In this document: one piece after another, positions 8,690 to 17,038 of the stretch
How the letters are laid out: each line of letters opens with the position of its first letter
Position numbering within the stretch: position 1 is the stretch's first letter
From: G963666935 sp963666935
Lineage (GTDB): Bacteria > Bacillota > Clostridia > Christensenellales > CAG-138
DNA length: 64,000 nucleotides
Direction of reading: 5' to 3'
Assembly (NCBI GenBank): GCA_963666935.1
Contig: OY762936.1
Location: forward strand, 62,001 to 126,000
Notes under the pieces: generated by a model
Database searches by the model: none
Seen by the model: only the letters and a program-made list of their open reading frames with translations
What the model was told of the DNA's origin: nothing
Position numbers and translations under genes: made by a program

Positions 8690-9529
8690 TTACAATCCAA
8701 ACATCTCCCGCACAACCCTATCCGCCATCTTCACCGCGCCCGTAAGAACCAGCAGGTTGAATATCAGCTCGCCCATGTAGCTCCACACCATTGTGACGGG
8801 GCTTGCGCCCGCGCTTACCACTGGCGGGCTGCACGCGAACACGCTGAATATCACGCAGGCCAATACGATGATCGCGCCCTCAAGGCATACGGCGGCATAG
8901 CTTTTTAAAAAGCTCTTGCCGATGCTGGCGGACGGCTCTCCCGCAAACGCGGAGAGCGGAACAGGCGCAATCGCAGTGTAGAGATATAACTTAAAAAAGC
9001 GCCCGTATACGGACATAATCAGCACAAAGGACAGCACGATAATGACCAGGCTCCCCAGCAGGGACACCGCCCAGGCGGGGATGCTCTGCAAAAAAGTCAG
9101 CTCGCTGATCGCCGCTTCCATCTCCGCGGGCATGGTGACCGCTTCTTGTACGCCCAGCCCGGCCGTGTTCATCGCCGTGGTGATGACACCCTGCACAATG
9201 CGAAACAGCGCCATCATGAGATCAAGCCCATAGGATACCACCGCCTTTGCAATCGCAAAGCGCACAAACAGCTTTAATGCGTGTTCAGGGCGCTTGACCT
9301 CCGCAAAGCTGCCGCACGTTTTTACAACACCCACCAAGAAAAACAGCACCAGCAGCGCATAGCCGATTGCCTTGAGGGATCCGTTGATGGATACGATCAC
9401 GTTCCATATCCCGCCACCCTTGAAGCTTTGCGGCGATTGGGTGATTAACAGCCAGATTTCCGCAAGCTTTTCATTCCATGTCTTCAGGGCATAGGCGATA
9501 TTATCGATAATCCAGTTTCCACTGCCCAA
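8690..9529 (-). CDS. VirB6/TrbL-like polytopic conjugation protein
   Basis: 279 residues with about six hydrophobic helices (for example YALLVLFFLVGVV, LLGSLVIIVLSFVLIMSV, AIIVLACVIFSVFAC). It opens with an amphipathic segment (WIIDNIAYALKTWNEKLAEIW) common at the start of TrbL/VirB6-like proteins of clostridial ICEs. Such proteins form the inner-membrane part of the type IV secretion channel. The start is a TTG at 9529 with GAGGTGA upstream. It lies between the VirB2-like gene and prgI/virB4, interrupted by the Xre/SLOG pair. Confidence 0.82.
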   Translation of the reverse strand: MGSGNWIIDNIAYALKTWNEKLAEIWLLITQSPQSFKGGGIWNVIVSINGSLKAIGYALLVLFFLVGVVKTCGSFAEVKRPEHALKLFVRFAIAKAVVSYGLDLMMALFRIVQGVITTAMNTAGLGVQEAVTMPAEMEAAISELTFLQSIPAWAVSLLGSLVIIVLSFVLIMSVYGRFFKLYLYTAIAPVPLSAFAGEPSASIGKSFLKSYAAVCLEGAIIVLACVIFSVFACSPPVVSAGASPVTMVWSYMGELIFNLLVLTGAVKMADRVVREMFGL

Positions 9530-9652
9530 ACAGGTTCACCTCACTTTCTCATGTGAATCCGCAGTCAATCCATTTCCTTAACGCGAATTCTTAGATGCTT
9601 TTTTCCTTAGCCTGAGACAAAGCTTTGTCCCCGTTTTGATCGAGAATCGTGT

Positions 9653-9687
9653 AAGGCAAAGCCCGCGTTTTACGGCGGGCCTGCCTT
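9653..9687 (-). promoter_or_regulatory. Intercistronic hairpin before the virB6-like gene
   Basis: On the minus strand AAGGCA-GG-CCCGC and GCGGG-CT-TTGCCTT form an imperfect stem of about 11 pairs around CGTAAAAC. There is no T run after it, so it is more likely an RNA stability or partial attenuation element than a full terminator. The 167-nt gap also holds a small GACAAAGCTTTGTC palindrome. Confidence 0.4.
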
Positions 9688-9696
9688 GTATGAATG

Positions 9697-9924
9697 TTAT
9701 CGGCATGGTTCGTTCCTGCCCTGCGCTTTGTCCTGTATGATCCCGTACTTATCATCCACATAGAATCTGCCGACAAAGGGATTAAAAATGGCAGTGCATT
9801 CGACGCCACCATACTCCGCAATATATTTGTTGTCTCCCATCTTTTCTATGATGGTGGCTTCGGCAAGCCCGCCATTCAGAGAGTGAATGTGCATTTGTTC
9901 CGTAATCGGTGTGTATTCTCCCAT
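9697..9924 (-). CDS. Small conserved ICE protein of unknown function
   Basis: 75 residues, soluble, beginning MGEYTPITEQMHIHSLNGG and containing GDNKYIAEYGGVECTAIFNPFVGRFYVDD. I recognise this only as a type of small protein found between the VirB2-like and VirB6-like genes of clostridial conjugative elements; no function is known to me. The ATG follows AGGTG and lies 12 bp after the upstream stop codon, so it is in the transfer operon. The Cys/aromatic pattern does not suggest a metal site. Confidence 0.65.
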   Translation of the reverse strand: MGEYTPITEQMHIHSLNGGLAEATIIEKMGDNKYIAEYGGVECTAIFNPFVGRFYVDDKYGIIQDKAQGRNEPCR

Positions 9925-9936
9925 AGCGCACCTGCG

Positions 9937-10233
9937 TCAGCCCGTAATGAGATTCAAAATCTCGCGTGTGAAGGTGATAATAATACCGCCGGCCAGCGTC
10001 AGGAAACCGTTTGCGCGCTGGCTAGGATCGTGGCTCTTGAGTGACAAGCCCACCTGCACGATACCAAACGCTAGCAGGATCATACCAATGGCCCGGATCA
10101 ACCCATAGATGAATTCCGAAAGGTTATTGACCACCTCAAGGGGATCGTCGGTGGCAAAGGCGGTCGTGGTAATGGAGAATGCCAGCACGAGGGCGCAGAA
10201 TAGGGTGAAGGCTCGTTTCATTTTCTTAGACAT
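9937..10233 (-). CDS. VirB2/TrbC-like small membrane protein
   Basis: 98 residues: a cleavable signal sequence (basic KKMKRAF, then hydrophobic to TTAFA), a mature part with two membrane helices (LIRAIGMILLAFGIVQVGLSL and GFLTLAGGIIITF) separated by a short polar loop. The size and topology match VirB2/TrbC-like proteins (Maff2-like in clostridial elements) placed directly after the coupling protein. Such proteins are candidates for the pilin or channel subunit. The ATG has GGAGGAATC upstream. Confidence 0.7.
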   Translation of the reverse strand: MSKKMKRAFTLFCALVLAFSITTTAFATDDPLEVVNNLSEFIYGLIRAIGMILLAFGIVQVGLSLKSHDPSQRANGFLTLAGGIIITFTREILNLITG

Positions 10234-10258
10234 GTTTTGATTCCTCCGATTCTTTTTC

Positions 10259-12019
10259 CTAGAGTTGGTTTATCTCATCCTCTGAAAGCACTTCGCAGTC
10301 CTCGTAAGTGCCGTCCAGCAGAATGTCATGAAGGTCATGCGCATAGGGCGCCTGACCATGGCTGTAGGGCGGCATATTGCCATCCGCCGTCATTTTAATA
10401 TTCGAATGCCGCAGAACATCGTACTTTTCATCCTGTACGGCGCGCTCTCCGCGGATGAAAAGCAGGGCATAGCGGTTATCCAGCATGCGCACTTCGTCCG
10501 GAGTATACAGCTCTCGCCCGCTGATCTGCCAGTTGGTGGAGTAGTTTCCATTCCTGCCAGAGCTTTTCCCATAGGTGTTGGTGTCGATGGTCGCCTTGCC
10601 GAGCTTCTTGCTCACAAGCTCATGCGTGGAATCCTCATTGCCGCCGAGATACAGAAATTCGTCACAGTTGCCGAGAATACTCTCCCATTGCTTTTCAAAC
10701 AGTGCCTTTAGCTGAGCAATGTTCTGTATGATGATGGATACCGAGATTTCTCTACTGCGCATGGTGGCAAGGAGCTTATCAAACTCATCGGGCAGGGCGA
10801 CGTTTGCGAACTCGTCCATCACGCAATGAACATGGACGGGCAACCTGCCGCCATATACATGGTCGGCCAAGTAGTAGAGCTCCTGAAACACAGAGGAGTA
10901 CATCATGCCGACGATGAAGTTCAGGCTGCTGTCGTTATCGGGGATGATGGCAAACAGTGCCGTTCTCTTTTTCCCCAGGGAGGGAATATCCAGCTCGTCA
11001 CAAGAGACCACCGAGGCAATTTGCGGGAGGTTAAATTTCTCTAGCCGCACGCCCAGGCTGATGAGGATTGACTTTGCAGTTTTGCCAGCCGCCAGCTTAA
11101 AGATGTGATATTGCTTCACCGCAAGGTGGTCGGGGTCGCGCATGGCAAGGCGCTCGAACAGCTCGTCGAGGACGCTGGCGTACTCCTCATCCTCTTCCTT
11201 CACCTCCGCGGCGTTGATCATCTCCATGACCATTGGGAAGTTCTGTTCCTCAGGCGGCGCTTCGTTTACCAAATACAGAATCAAGGCTTCCAGCAGGGCG
11301 GTTTCGGCGCGCTCCCAGAAGGGATCGTTGCTCTGTGCGCCCTTTGGCGTAGTGTTTCGAATCAGGTTGTTTACCAGCCGCAGCACATCCTTATCATCCC
11401 GCAGGTATACAAAGGGATTGAAGCCATGGCTTTTCTGCGTGTTGATGAGATCCAGCACCTTAATGTCATAGCCTCGTTGTTCAAGAAGGTGTCCCGTATC
11501 CCGCAATATTTCACCCTTTGGGTCGAGGACGACAAAAGAAGTGTTGGCCTGCATGATGTTGGGCTTGGCATAAAAGCGGGTCTTACCTGCGCCGCTGCCG
11601 CCCACCACCATCACATTTAGATTCCGGCGGTGCTTACGCCCGTCAAGGCCGATGCGGGTGTTCTGGGTGAGGATGATGTTTCCGCCGCTGTCCTTATCCG
11701 CATATTTCTTGCAAAGCTGTCGTGGATCCCCCCATTTGGCGCTGCCGTGTTCCTCGCCCTTGCGGTAGTTGCGCCGAGTGTCAAAGTACACGCCAATGCT
11801 CAGACCATAAATAAGCAAAAAAACGAGGATGGTCTTGAGAGAATCTGCGCACCACGTTATCGCCGTTGGATTGTTCATAGCGAGGGGAAAGCTCCGGACG
11901 ATACCCACCAAGCCCTCAGGAACAAACGGGGCGACCATCAAGGCCACCCATATGACGGGAAGGATAAAAAATATGGCCAGGATTAGCGTTGTTCGCTTAT
12001 CCTCGTTTGGATTGCTCAT
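10259..12019 (-). CDS. VirD4/TraG-type coupling protein
   Basis: 586 residues. Two N-terminal membrane helices precede a TraG/VirD4 ATPase domain with Walker A VVGGSGAGKTRFYAKPN (about residue 140), Walker B HCVMDEFANVALPDEF (about 395) and SIIIQNIAQLKALF. This protein delivers the relaxase-DNA complex to the type IV channel. The ATG at 12019 overlaps the stop of the upstream 65-residue gene as ATGA, which decides the start over the GTG six bases earlier. It follows pcfB and that small gene in one operon. Confidence 0.95.
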   Translation of the reverse strand: MSNPNEDKRTTLILAIFFILPVIWVALMVAPFVPEGLVGIVRSFPLAMNNPTAITWCADSLKTILVFLLIYGLSIGVYFDTRRNYRKGEEHGSAKWGDPRQLCKKYADKDSGGNIILTQNTRIGLDGRKHRRNLNVMVVGGSGAGKTRFYAKPNIMQANTSFVVLDPKGEILRDTGHLLEQRGYDIKVLDLINTQKSHGFNPFVYLRDDKDVLRLVNNLIRNTTPKGAQSNDPFWERAETALLEALILYLVNEAPPEEQNFPMVMEMINAAEVKEEDEEYASVLDELFERLAMRDPDHLAVKQYHIFKLAAGKTAKSILISLGVRLEKFNLPQIASVVSCDELDIPSLGKKRTALFAIIPDNDSSLNFIVGMMYSSVFQELYYLADHVYGGRLPVHVHCVMDEFANVALPDEFDKLLATMRSREISVSIIIQNIAQLKALFEKQWESILGNCDEFLYLGGNEDSTHELVSKKLGKATIDTNTYGKSSGRNGNYSTNWQISGRELYTPDEVRMLDNRYALLFIRGERAVQDEKYDVLRHSNIKMTADGNMPPYSHGQAPYAHDLHDILLDGTYEDCEVLSEDEINQL

Positions 12020-12213
12020 GGGCACGGCTCCTTCGAGCGTTGCCTTTTGCGCTGCTCTCTCTTGGTTGGCGCGCCGATCACATCAAGGAGCACATCGTCC
12101 ACATGATCGGTATCTGCGCCCTTGTCGATCAACCCGTTTCGCATATCGTTTAGCGAGTCGATGATGAGGCGGCGCTCATAGTCGTCCACCTCGATGATAC
12201 GTTTTTCGTCCAC
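12016..12213 (-). CDS. Small conserved protein upstream of virD4
   Basis: 65 residues from a GTG start; GGGAGGTAAA, which overlaps the last codons of pcfB, is the ribosome binding site. The product is acidic in its N-terminal half (EVDDYERRLIIDSLNDMRN) and very basic at the end (TKREQRKRQRSKEP). It is typical of the short proteins between pcfB and virD4 in Tn1549-like elements. Function unknown. It overlaps virD4 by an ATGA stop-start. Confidence 0.75.
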   Translation of the reverse strand: MDEKRIIEVDDYERRLIIDSLNDMRNGLIDKGADTDHVDDVLLDVIGAPTKREQRKRQRSKEPCP

Positions 12214-12219
12214 AGGCTT

Positions 12220-13035
12220 TTACCTCCCTTTGAATTTAGATAATTTCTTTTTCTGCGGCTGCTTGTGCGTGGTCTGCCGGGTTCTTTCTTTTGCGGGCTG
12301 CTGCACCTCCTTATCCGCCTGACGCTCCTGCCTGATTTCCTTTAGCTGCTGCCTTACAGAAGGGCGCTCAGTGGGATTCTCCGCGGCGGTATCGTCGCTG
12401 CTCTTTGAGGAAGGCCCGGACGGATTCGGCTTTTCCATCCGCGCCTTGGTAGGGTTTTTGGCTTTCTCCGTAAGGTCGATGGGCTGCATATGCTCTGTTT
12501 TCTGCGGCGCAGGCGCACCTATCGTCTCATCCAAAGCTTGCTCGCCTGCGGTACGCACCTCTTTTTCCGCAGGCGGCGTGGTACGCTCCTTCTCGGCAGC
12601 GGCCTTTTCCTTTTCCTCCCGGGCTTTCAAGATAGACGCCCGAAGCTGCTCCACTTCCTCGGCAGGCATGGCAAAGCGCTCCGCGATACGATTGACCTTG
12701 GCGGCGTCGTTCGCATTTACCACGACGTCCACCACGCCATCCGGCTGCTTTTTGTTGAACACAGCGGCATAAAGGACGCCATACTTTTTCGCTTCCTCCG
12801 CAAACTGCTTCATATCCTGGCTGCGGATCACGAACACCTTGGTGGGTTTCCCATGGAACGCCCTCATGCGCGCTCTGCCTTTTGTCCGCTTCTGGTCATT
12901 CAAGGCGGCAATCAAAAAAGTGGCAAGGGATAACGCGCCCTTACCGGCAAGATTGGTTGCAACCTCAACGCCTTTGACGGTCACGTTGGTCGCCATATTG
13001 ACGATCTGTTCCGCCGCTTCTCCCTGTTGGGACAT
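12220..13035 (-). CDS. pcfB: PcfB-family protein (DUF3801)
   Basis: 271 residues. The N-terminal half matches PcfB/DUF3801: VNMATNVTVKGVEVATNLAG, then KVFVIRSQDMKQFAEEAKKYGVLYAAV. The C-terminal half is low-complexity, rich in Lys/Glu/Pro/Gln, and probably disordered. PcfB family proteins act with the coupling protein to recruit the relaxase complex. It is the first gene of the coupling-protein operon, after the terminator at 13072-13098. Confidence 0.88.
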   Translation of the reverse strand: MSQQGEAAEQIVNMATNVTVKGVEVATNLAGKGALSLATFLIAALNDQKRTKGRARMRAFHGKPTKVFVIRSQDMKQFAEEAKKYGVLYAAVFNKKQPDGVVDVVVNANDAAKVNRIAERFAMPAEEVEQLRASILKAREEKEKAAAEKERTTPPAEKEVRTAGEQALDETIGAPAPQKTEHMQPIDLTEKAKNPTKARMEKPNPSGPSSKSSDDTAAENPTERPSVRQQLKEIRQERQADKEVQQPAKERTRQTTHKQPQKKKLSKFKGR

Positions 13036-13071
13036 GGTTCATCAGCTCCTTTGCTTTATTTTGAAGTATAT

Positions 13072-13098
13072 AAAAAGACGCTCCGAAAGGGGCGTCTT
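13072..13098 (-). terminator. Intrinsic terminator after the Shedu-like gene
   Basis: On the minus strand AAGACGCCCC-TTTC-GGAGCGTCTT is followed by TTT, making a strong hairpin with T5 overall. It separates the Shedu-like gene from the pcfB operon, suggesting the defence gene has its own transcription unit. Confidence 0.75.
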
Positions 13099-13211
13099 GG
13101 GTGAGCGTTTATTTGCTTCAAGCTAGGTTGATTATAAACATAATGAGAAATTCAAAACAATCAATCTGTTTTATTTGCGTGTCAAATCATAAATGAATTA
13201 GGGGGATACAA

Positions 13212-14318
13212 TTAAAATGGTAAGTCGTCATCTATCTCAGCAAAAGCCTGAGATGCTTGTCCTTCAACGATGTATTTGGCCCTTTCATATAATTCATCAT
13301 ATGTCACAATCTCCGGGTTGTGTATCTCGCGGCGGAAACGTTCAAAAGAATTACGCTTATCCCAATCATCTAACTCGACCGTATTCCCAATAATAACGAT
13401 CCCTTTGGGTGATACAGTATTAATTTCTGCTAAATGCTCTCGATTTTGTTCTGTTCGTGCCCCATATATTTCCCATTGAGAGCAGTTAACTTGAACCTGT
13501 GAAATAGCACCTGACAATTCGCCACTGGCTCCCCATACGCCATTTCTATATGCTGCTCTCTGAAGAAGAGGACTGGTTGGCTTTTTGATTTCGACAAGAC
13601 AAGTGAACTTAGTTTCAGCCTCTGTCGCAGTCAAAAAATCGCCCCGCTGGCCGCCTGTCCCAGTAACATTTCTACCGCCATAGTCAGGCTGATTTTGTAC
13701 ATTACGCAACATCTGATAACGTAGTCCATATCCAAATATCCATGTATTATTTTCAAAAAAGTCTTGCCAGTCGCTTTCCGAAAGATCTCTATCTTCTAGC
13801 TTCTGCTCAAAATCGTGAAGCACGGAAGTCCTATCTTCTTGCAATTTGGAGTAGGCTAGTCTGGTTGCAATATCTGGATTATCCTGAACAAGTTGCTCCC
13901 ATACTTCCTCTCCGAGATCCGCTTCTAGTAATTTTCGAATTATACCCGCTTTATTCTGTTCGTTAATAACTATGGCATCGGCATCAGCAATCGTAAAGCT
14001 ATGCTCTCCGTAACGGATGCCTTTCTCCTCAAGCACTAACCTTAATTCCTCTAAGCTCTGATAAAGTTTGCCGGTTGCTTCGGTGGGTAATGTAATTTTA
14101 ACTCCCTCATCTTCATGAAGAGAGTTGAAATTAACTGATACAAGCTCCTTACGATCCCCGTTGGCATCTTTCCGGTATCTTATAATATCCCCACGGATTC
14201 CACCTGAGTGCATTGCCGCCTTGAACACGGTTTTTGTCCTTGGTGTTTCGTCAAGCAAGAATTCCTGATTAACTTCCACGAATCCACTCCCTCTACTCTG
14301 AGTAGTTATCTTCTCCAT
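13212..14318 (-). CDS. Shedu-like (SduA/DUF4263) defence nuclease
   Basis: 368 residues from the ATG at 14318 (GAGGG upstream). The C-terminal third carries the DUF4263 nuclease pattern: WQDFFENNTWIFGYGL, then RGDFLTATE (Asp), CLVEIKKPTSPLL (Glu-x-Lys) and SGELSGAISQVQ, i.e. the D...ExK catalytic arrangement of Shedu. The N-terminal 200 residues are beta-rich and probably serve as sensor or assembly domain. Shedu proteins are single-gene anti-phage nucleases. It is inserted between the relaxase and pcfB, which are normally close in this type of element, and is bounded by a terminator downstream and a gene remnant upstream, so it is probably cargo. Identification rests on motifs, not an alignment. 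Confidence 0.8.
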   Translation of the reverse strand: MEKITTQSRGSGFVEVNQEFLLDETPRTKTVFKAAMHSGGIRGDIIRYRKDANGDRKELVSVNFNSLHEDEGVKITLPTEATGKLYQSLEELRLVLEEKGIRYGEHSFTIADADAIVINEQNKAGIIRKLLEADLGEEVWEQLVQDNPDIATRLAYSKLQEDRTSVLHDFEQKLEDRDLSESDWQDFFENNTWIFGYGLRYQMLRNVQNQPDYGGRNVTGTGGQRGDFLTATEAETKFTCLVEIKKPTSPLLQRAAYRNGVWGASGELSGAISQVQVNCSQWEIYGARTEQNREHLAEINTVSPKGIVIIGNTVELDDWDKRNSFERFRREIHNPEIVTYDELYERAKYIVEGQASQAFAEIDDDLPF

Positions 14319-14438
14319 AATGGCCCTCACTATCTATCATCAAATAATATCCAACTATTTCTCTCAATTGCACATTATGGTACAAACTTACCGCTGGGCG
14401 AACTGCGTATAATTGCCACAACAGGCAATTCGGCCATG

Positions 14439-14540
14439 CTATCTCTTCAAATACTCCAAAATCTCCGCCGCATTCGTATGCGGCTTCACTTTCTTCATAA
14501 TCTTCTCGATCACGCCGTTCTCATCAATGATGATTTTAGG
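14439..14540 (-). pseudogene. C-terminal remnant of a BCP-type peroxiredoxin
   Basis: A 33-codon open stretch ending in TAG reads IIIDENGVIEKIMKKVKP then HTNAAEILEYL, which is the usual C-terminus of thioredoxin-dependent peroxiredoxins of the Bcp family. No matching sequence precedes it: the frame upstream does not resemble the catalytic domain. It is therefore a fragment of about one fifth of the gene, left between the relaxase and the Shedu-like gene. Confidence 0.55.
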
Positions 14541-14587
14541 TAAATTATACCATAATCCCGTGTTTGTACCAATAACTCATACCCTTT

Positions 14588-15988
14588 CTACAGCATTTTT
14601 CCTACTTTTTTGCCGCCGTTGACTTGCCTTTTCTTAAGCTCCGCCTTTCGTTGTTTTTCTTTCTCATGCAACTTAATTGAGCGCTTGGCGATATCATCAC
14701 ATAGCTTTACATCACGCCGAAGATTTTTGATCTGAACTGAAATGGATTTTATGCTTGAATCAATTTCGCCCCAGCGGTCATCTGAAATGCCGATTCTGTG
14801 CTTTTCGTGGTTTAGCTTTGTACGCTCAAATATTAGAAGGGCAATCTGATTCTCCGCCTCCTGCCTATAATCCGTAAGCTGCTCTCCCGTATCGATTTTA
14901 TGAGTGAACAAAAACTTTGTCTGCTCATTGATCTTATCAAGCTGCCGCAAATCGTCCCGCAGGAGATATGAGGTGCGCTCCTGCGGTTGGCGCTGTGCTG
15001 AGCGGAGCTTTTTCAGATAAAAGAAGTACAGGGCACGAAGTCCCTTCCATGTGACCTTGGATAAACGGAAATCGCCATGTACTCGTATATGCCGTACCTT
15101 CTTTGGCTCCGGCTTCGGCGCGCGGACAGGTGCGCGCTGGCCAAGTATCCTTAGCCTAATGGCCTCTTCGGTGTAATGTTCGCCCAGTGACCGCAGGCGT
15201 ACAAACCGTTCTTTACCGGGTGGGCGAATGGCAATATGCTTTACGCCCGTCTTTACCTCATATCCCTGCTCACGCAAGGAGCGAAGAAATGCACTCCACG
15301 TCATAGACACCATGATTGCCTGATCCACATCCACGCGGATGGCGCTGCGCCATGTGGGTTGACCCTGATTGTCCGCCTGCCATTCGGCATAGTGCTTGCC
15401 ATTGTTGTTCGGCGCATCAATGACAGAAAGGTTATGCTCGCGGCACAACTCGTCGGAGGTGCGCCGCATGAGCATGTAAGTGGCTTTTTGATCGTAGTAC
15501 AGCTTGCCGTCCGTGAAAGATACCGAATTGAGCACGAAATGGTTATGACAGCAATTGGTGTTGAGATGGGTGGCGACCACTACCTGAAAGCGGTCGCCCC
15601 ACAGCCTCTGGGCAAGTTCTACACCGATTTTCTGTGCCAGCTCCGGCGTGACTTCGCCGGGCGCAAAGCTCTGATATCCATGATAGGCCACGATGCCGCC
15701 CGTCTTGCCCCATTGCTCCTTGGCAAGCTGCATCTGCTCCCGGGCGATATTGGGATTGCAGTTGACGCCGGACACATAAAAACGTTTTTCCGTCTTGCAG
15801 TCGTTCATGGCGTATTCCAGCGCGTCGATTAATCCGCGCTCTTTGGCGTCGGTCATTGCGTCCTGCATGACATCAAGCATCGTCCCGCTCTGCTCCCAGT
15901 CGGGATTCCCTGTCTTGTCTGCATTCTGGGCATAGTCGATCACATGGTCCAGTCGCCCGCGCACATCCCAAATCTTCGTCGTGGCCAT
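14588..15988 (-). CDS. MOBP-type relaxase/mobilization nuclease
   Basis: 466 residues. The N-terminal 200 carry a relaxase domain of the MobA/VirD2 family (PF03432): a Tyr region near HVIDYAQN, AYHGYQSFAPGEV, and the metal-binding His motif ATHLNTNCCHNHFVLNS. The C-terminal half is a basic helical region (many Arg/Lys/Gln, ending KKRQVNGGKKVGKML) typical for relaxases that follow a MobC. It nicks oriT and remains bound to the 5' end of the transferred strand. The ATG at 15988 lies 5 bp after mobC; a GTG three bases earlier is possible. Confidence 0.92.
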   Translation of the reverse strand: MATTKIWDVRGRLDHVIDYAQNADKTGNPDWEQSGTMLDVMQDAMTDAKERGLIDALEYAMNDCKTEKRFYVSGVNCNPNIAREQMQLAKEQWGKTGGIVAYHGYQSFAPGEVTPELAQKIGVELAQRLWGDRFQVVVATHLNTNCCHNHFVLNSVSFTDGKLYYDQKATYMLMRRTSDELCREHNLSVIDAPNNNGKHYAEWQADNQGQPTWRSAIRVDVDQAIMVSMTWSAFLRSLREQGYEVKTGVKHIAIRPPGKERFVRLRSLGEHYTEEAIRLRILGQRAPVRAPKPEPKKVRHIRVHGDFRLSKVTWKGLRALYFFYLKKLRSAQRQPQERTSYLLRDDLRQLDKINEQTKFLFTHKIDTGEQLTDYRQEAENQIALLIFERTKLNHEKHRIGISDDRWGEIDSSIKSISVQIKNLRRDVKLCDDIAKRSIKLHEKEKQRKAELKKRQVNGGKKVGKML

Positions 15989-15992
15989 CACT

Positions 15993-16322
15993 TTACCTCT
16001 GCTTGTCCGGCAACGTCACCGCCGCCTGTATTCTTAAAACTGTATTCTCCAATGCCCGAGCGTTTTGCTCGTATTCTTCGGCAAGAAAAAAGCCCGTGGC
16101 ATTTGCCCGGGCGGCGATTTGATTGAGGCTGTTTCCAATCGCGTTTAGCTCACGTATCATGCCGTAGTAGCCGGCGGGCGGTTGCTCACGCGGTACGCGT
16201 CCTGCCAGGATGGAGCGAATATAAGTCTCCCGGCAAAGGCCAGTTCGCTTGGCGTTTCGCATAAGCGAATTATACTCCGCCTCGTTGAGATGCGCCCACA
16301 CGCGGTAAGGACGGCTTCTCAT
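15993..16322 (-). CDS. mobC: MobC-like relaxosome protein
   Basis: 109 residues. A ribbon-helix-helix-like N-terminus (RVWAHLNEAEYNSLMRNA, then RTGLCRETYIRSILAGR) is followed by the MobC pattern YYGMIRELNAIGNSLNQIA. MobC proteins bind oriT and help the relaxase. Its ATG overlaps the stop codon of the DUF3846 gene as ATGA, and the relaxase starts 5 bp after it, so the three genes are coupled. Confidence 0.9.
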   Translation of the reverse strand: MRSRPYRVWAHLNEAEYNSLMRNAKRTGLCRETYIRSILAGRVPREQPPAGYYGMIRELNAIGNSLNQIAARANATGFFLAEEYEQNARALENTVLRIQAAVTLPDKQR

Positions 16323-16741
16323 CGTTCTGGTTCACTGCGCTTTTTCAGTGGCTTGTGCGCTCGCTCTGATTGTTTGTCGGAAATCATCTTGATAGGTTTT
16401 AAGTTATCCCCTTCCCAGACAAATATCTCAGGTGAGTAAAATTTTTTGCGGTATTTCTCCATAAGCTCCTGCGACAAAGAAGCGAAATCCGACTCGCCAA
16501 GTCCTGTGATAAAGAAGGTGCCTGCAACGATATCATACATCTGCCCGTCCTCGCCATACAACGCGCGGTTCAGATCAAGGCCGATCATCTTGCCCTCCTC
16601 GTTGCAGACGATGGCAACGGGGTCGTCGTAAGGATACACCGCCTCGACGAAGCCGCCCACCTCGTTTTGCAGGGATTTAAGATCACCGTTAATCTCTTTT
16701 TCATAGGGAGTCTTTTGGGGTTCAACAACAAGTATTTTCAT
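16319..16741 (-). CDS. DUF3846-domain protein
   Basis: 140 residues from the ATG at 16741, chosen because AAAGGAGC lies 4-5 nt upstream. It begins MKILVVEPQKTPYEKEI and contains VGGFVEAVYPYDDPVAIVCNEEGKM, GLDLNRALYG and DIVAGTFFITGL, matching DUF3846, a family frequent on clostridial mobile elements. Function unknown. It overlaps mobC by an ATGA stop-start and so heads the mobilization operon. Confidence 0.85.
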   Translation of the reverse strand: MKILVVEPQKTPYEKEINGDLKSLQNEVGGFVEAVYPYDDPVAIVCNEEGKMIGLDLNRALYGEDGQMYDIVAGTFFITGLGESDFASLSQELMEKYRKKFYSPEIFVWEGDNLKPIKMISDKQSERAHKPLKKRSEPER

Positions 16742-16789
16742 AATTGCTCCTTTCAAATTAAAAGCCCGTGGATGTTCACAGGCAATTGC

Positions 16790-16818
16790 TTGAATATTCG
16801 GTTGGTTTCCTGTATAAT
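16790..16818 (+). promoter_or_regulatory. Sigma-70-type promoter for the small plus-strand gene
   Basis: TTGAAT (16790-16795), a 17-bp spacer and a perfect TATAAT (16813-16818) point to the plus strand. The predicted start is about 18 bases before the ribosome binding site of the gene at 16844. Confidence 0.75.
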
Positions 16819-16843
16819 CTCACTTCGAGAGGAGGGATGAAGC

Positions 16844-17038
16844 ATGCAAAAGTTCATTCCGAAAGAAAAGCTTTCAAAGGAAGCAAAGCGCGCGCTCAAC
16901 AGCGCAAGGCGACAGACGTGGGGCGACATCAATCCGGTCACACGAAAGGCAGAGAGCAAGAAAAGGTATAACCGCAAAAAATCCGACTACCGTTTTGATG
17001 ATCACGGCAGCCGGATTTTTGTTTATATGGTAGCTTAG
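16844..17038 (+). CDS. Small basic conserved ICE protein
   Basis: 64 residues, strongly basic: MQKFIPKEKLSKEAKRALN, then RQTWGDINPVTRKAE and a KKRYNRKK stretch. It has an AGGAGGG ribosome binding site and a near-consensus promoter, so it is a real gene despite its size. It is transcribed against the mobilization operon and ends 4 bp inside the convergent DUF1653 gene. The charge suggests nucleic-acid binding. Similar small proteins occur in clostridial elements, with no function known to me. Confidence 0.78.
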   Translation: MQKFIPKEKLSKEAKRALNSARRQTWGDINPVTRKAESKKRYNRKKSDYRFDDHGSRIFVYMVA

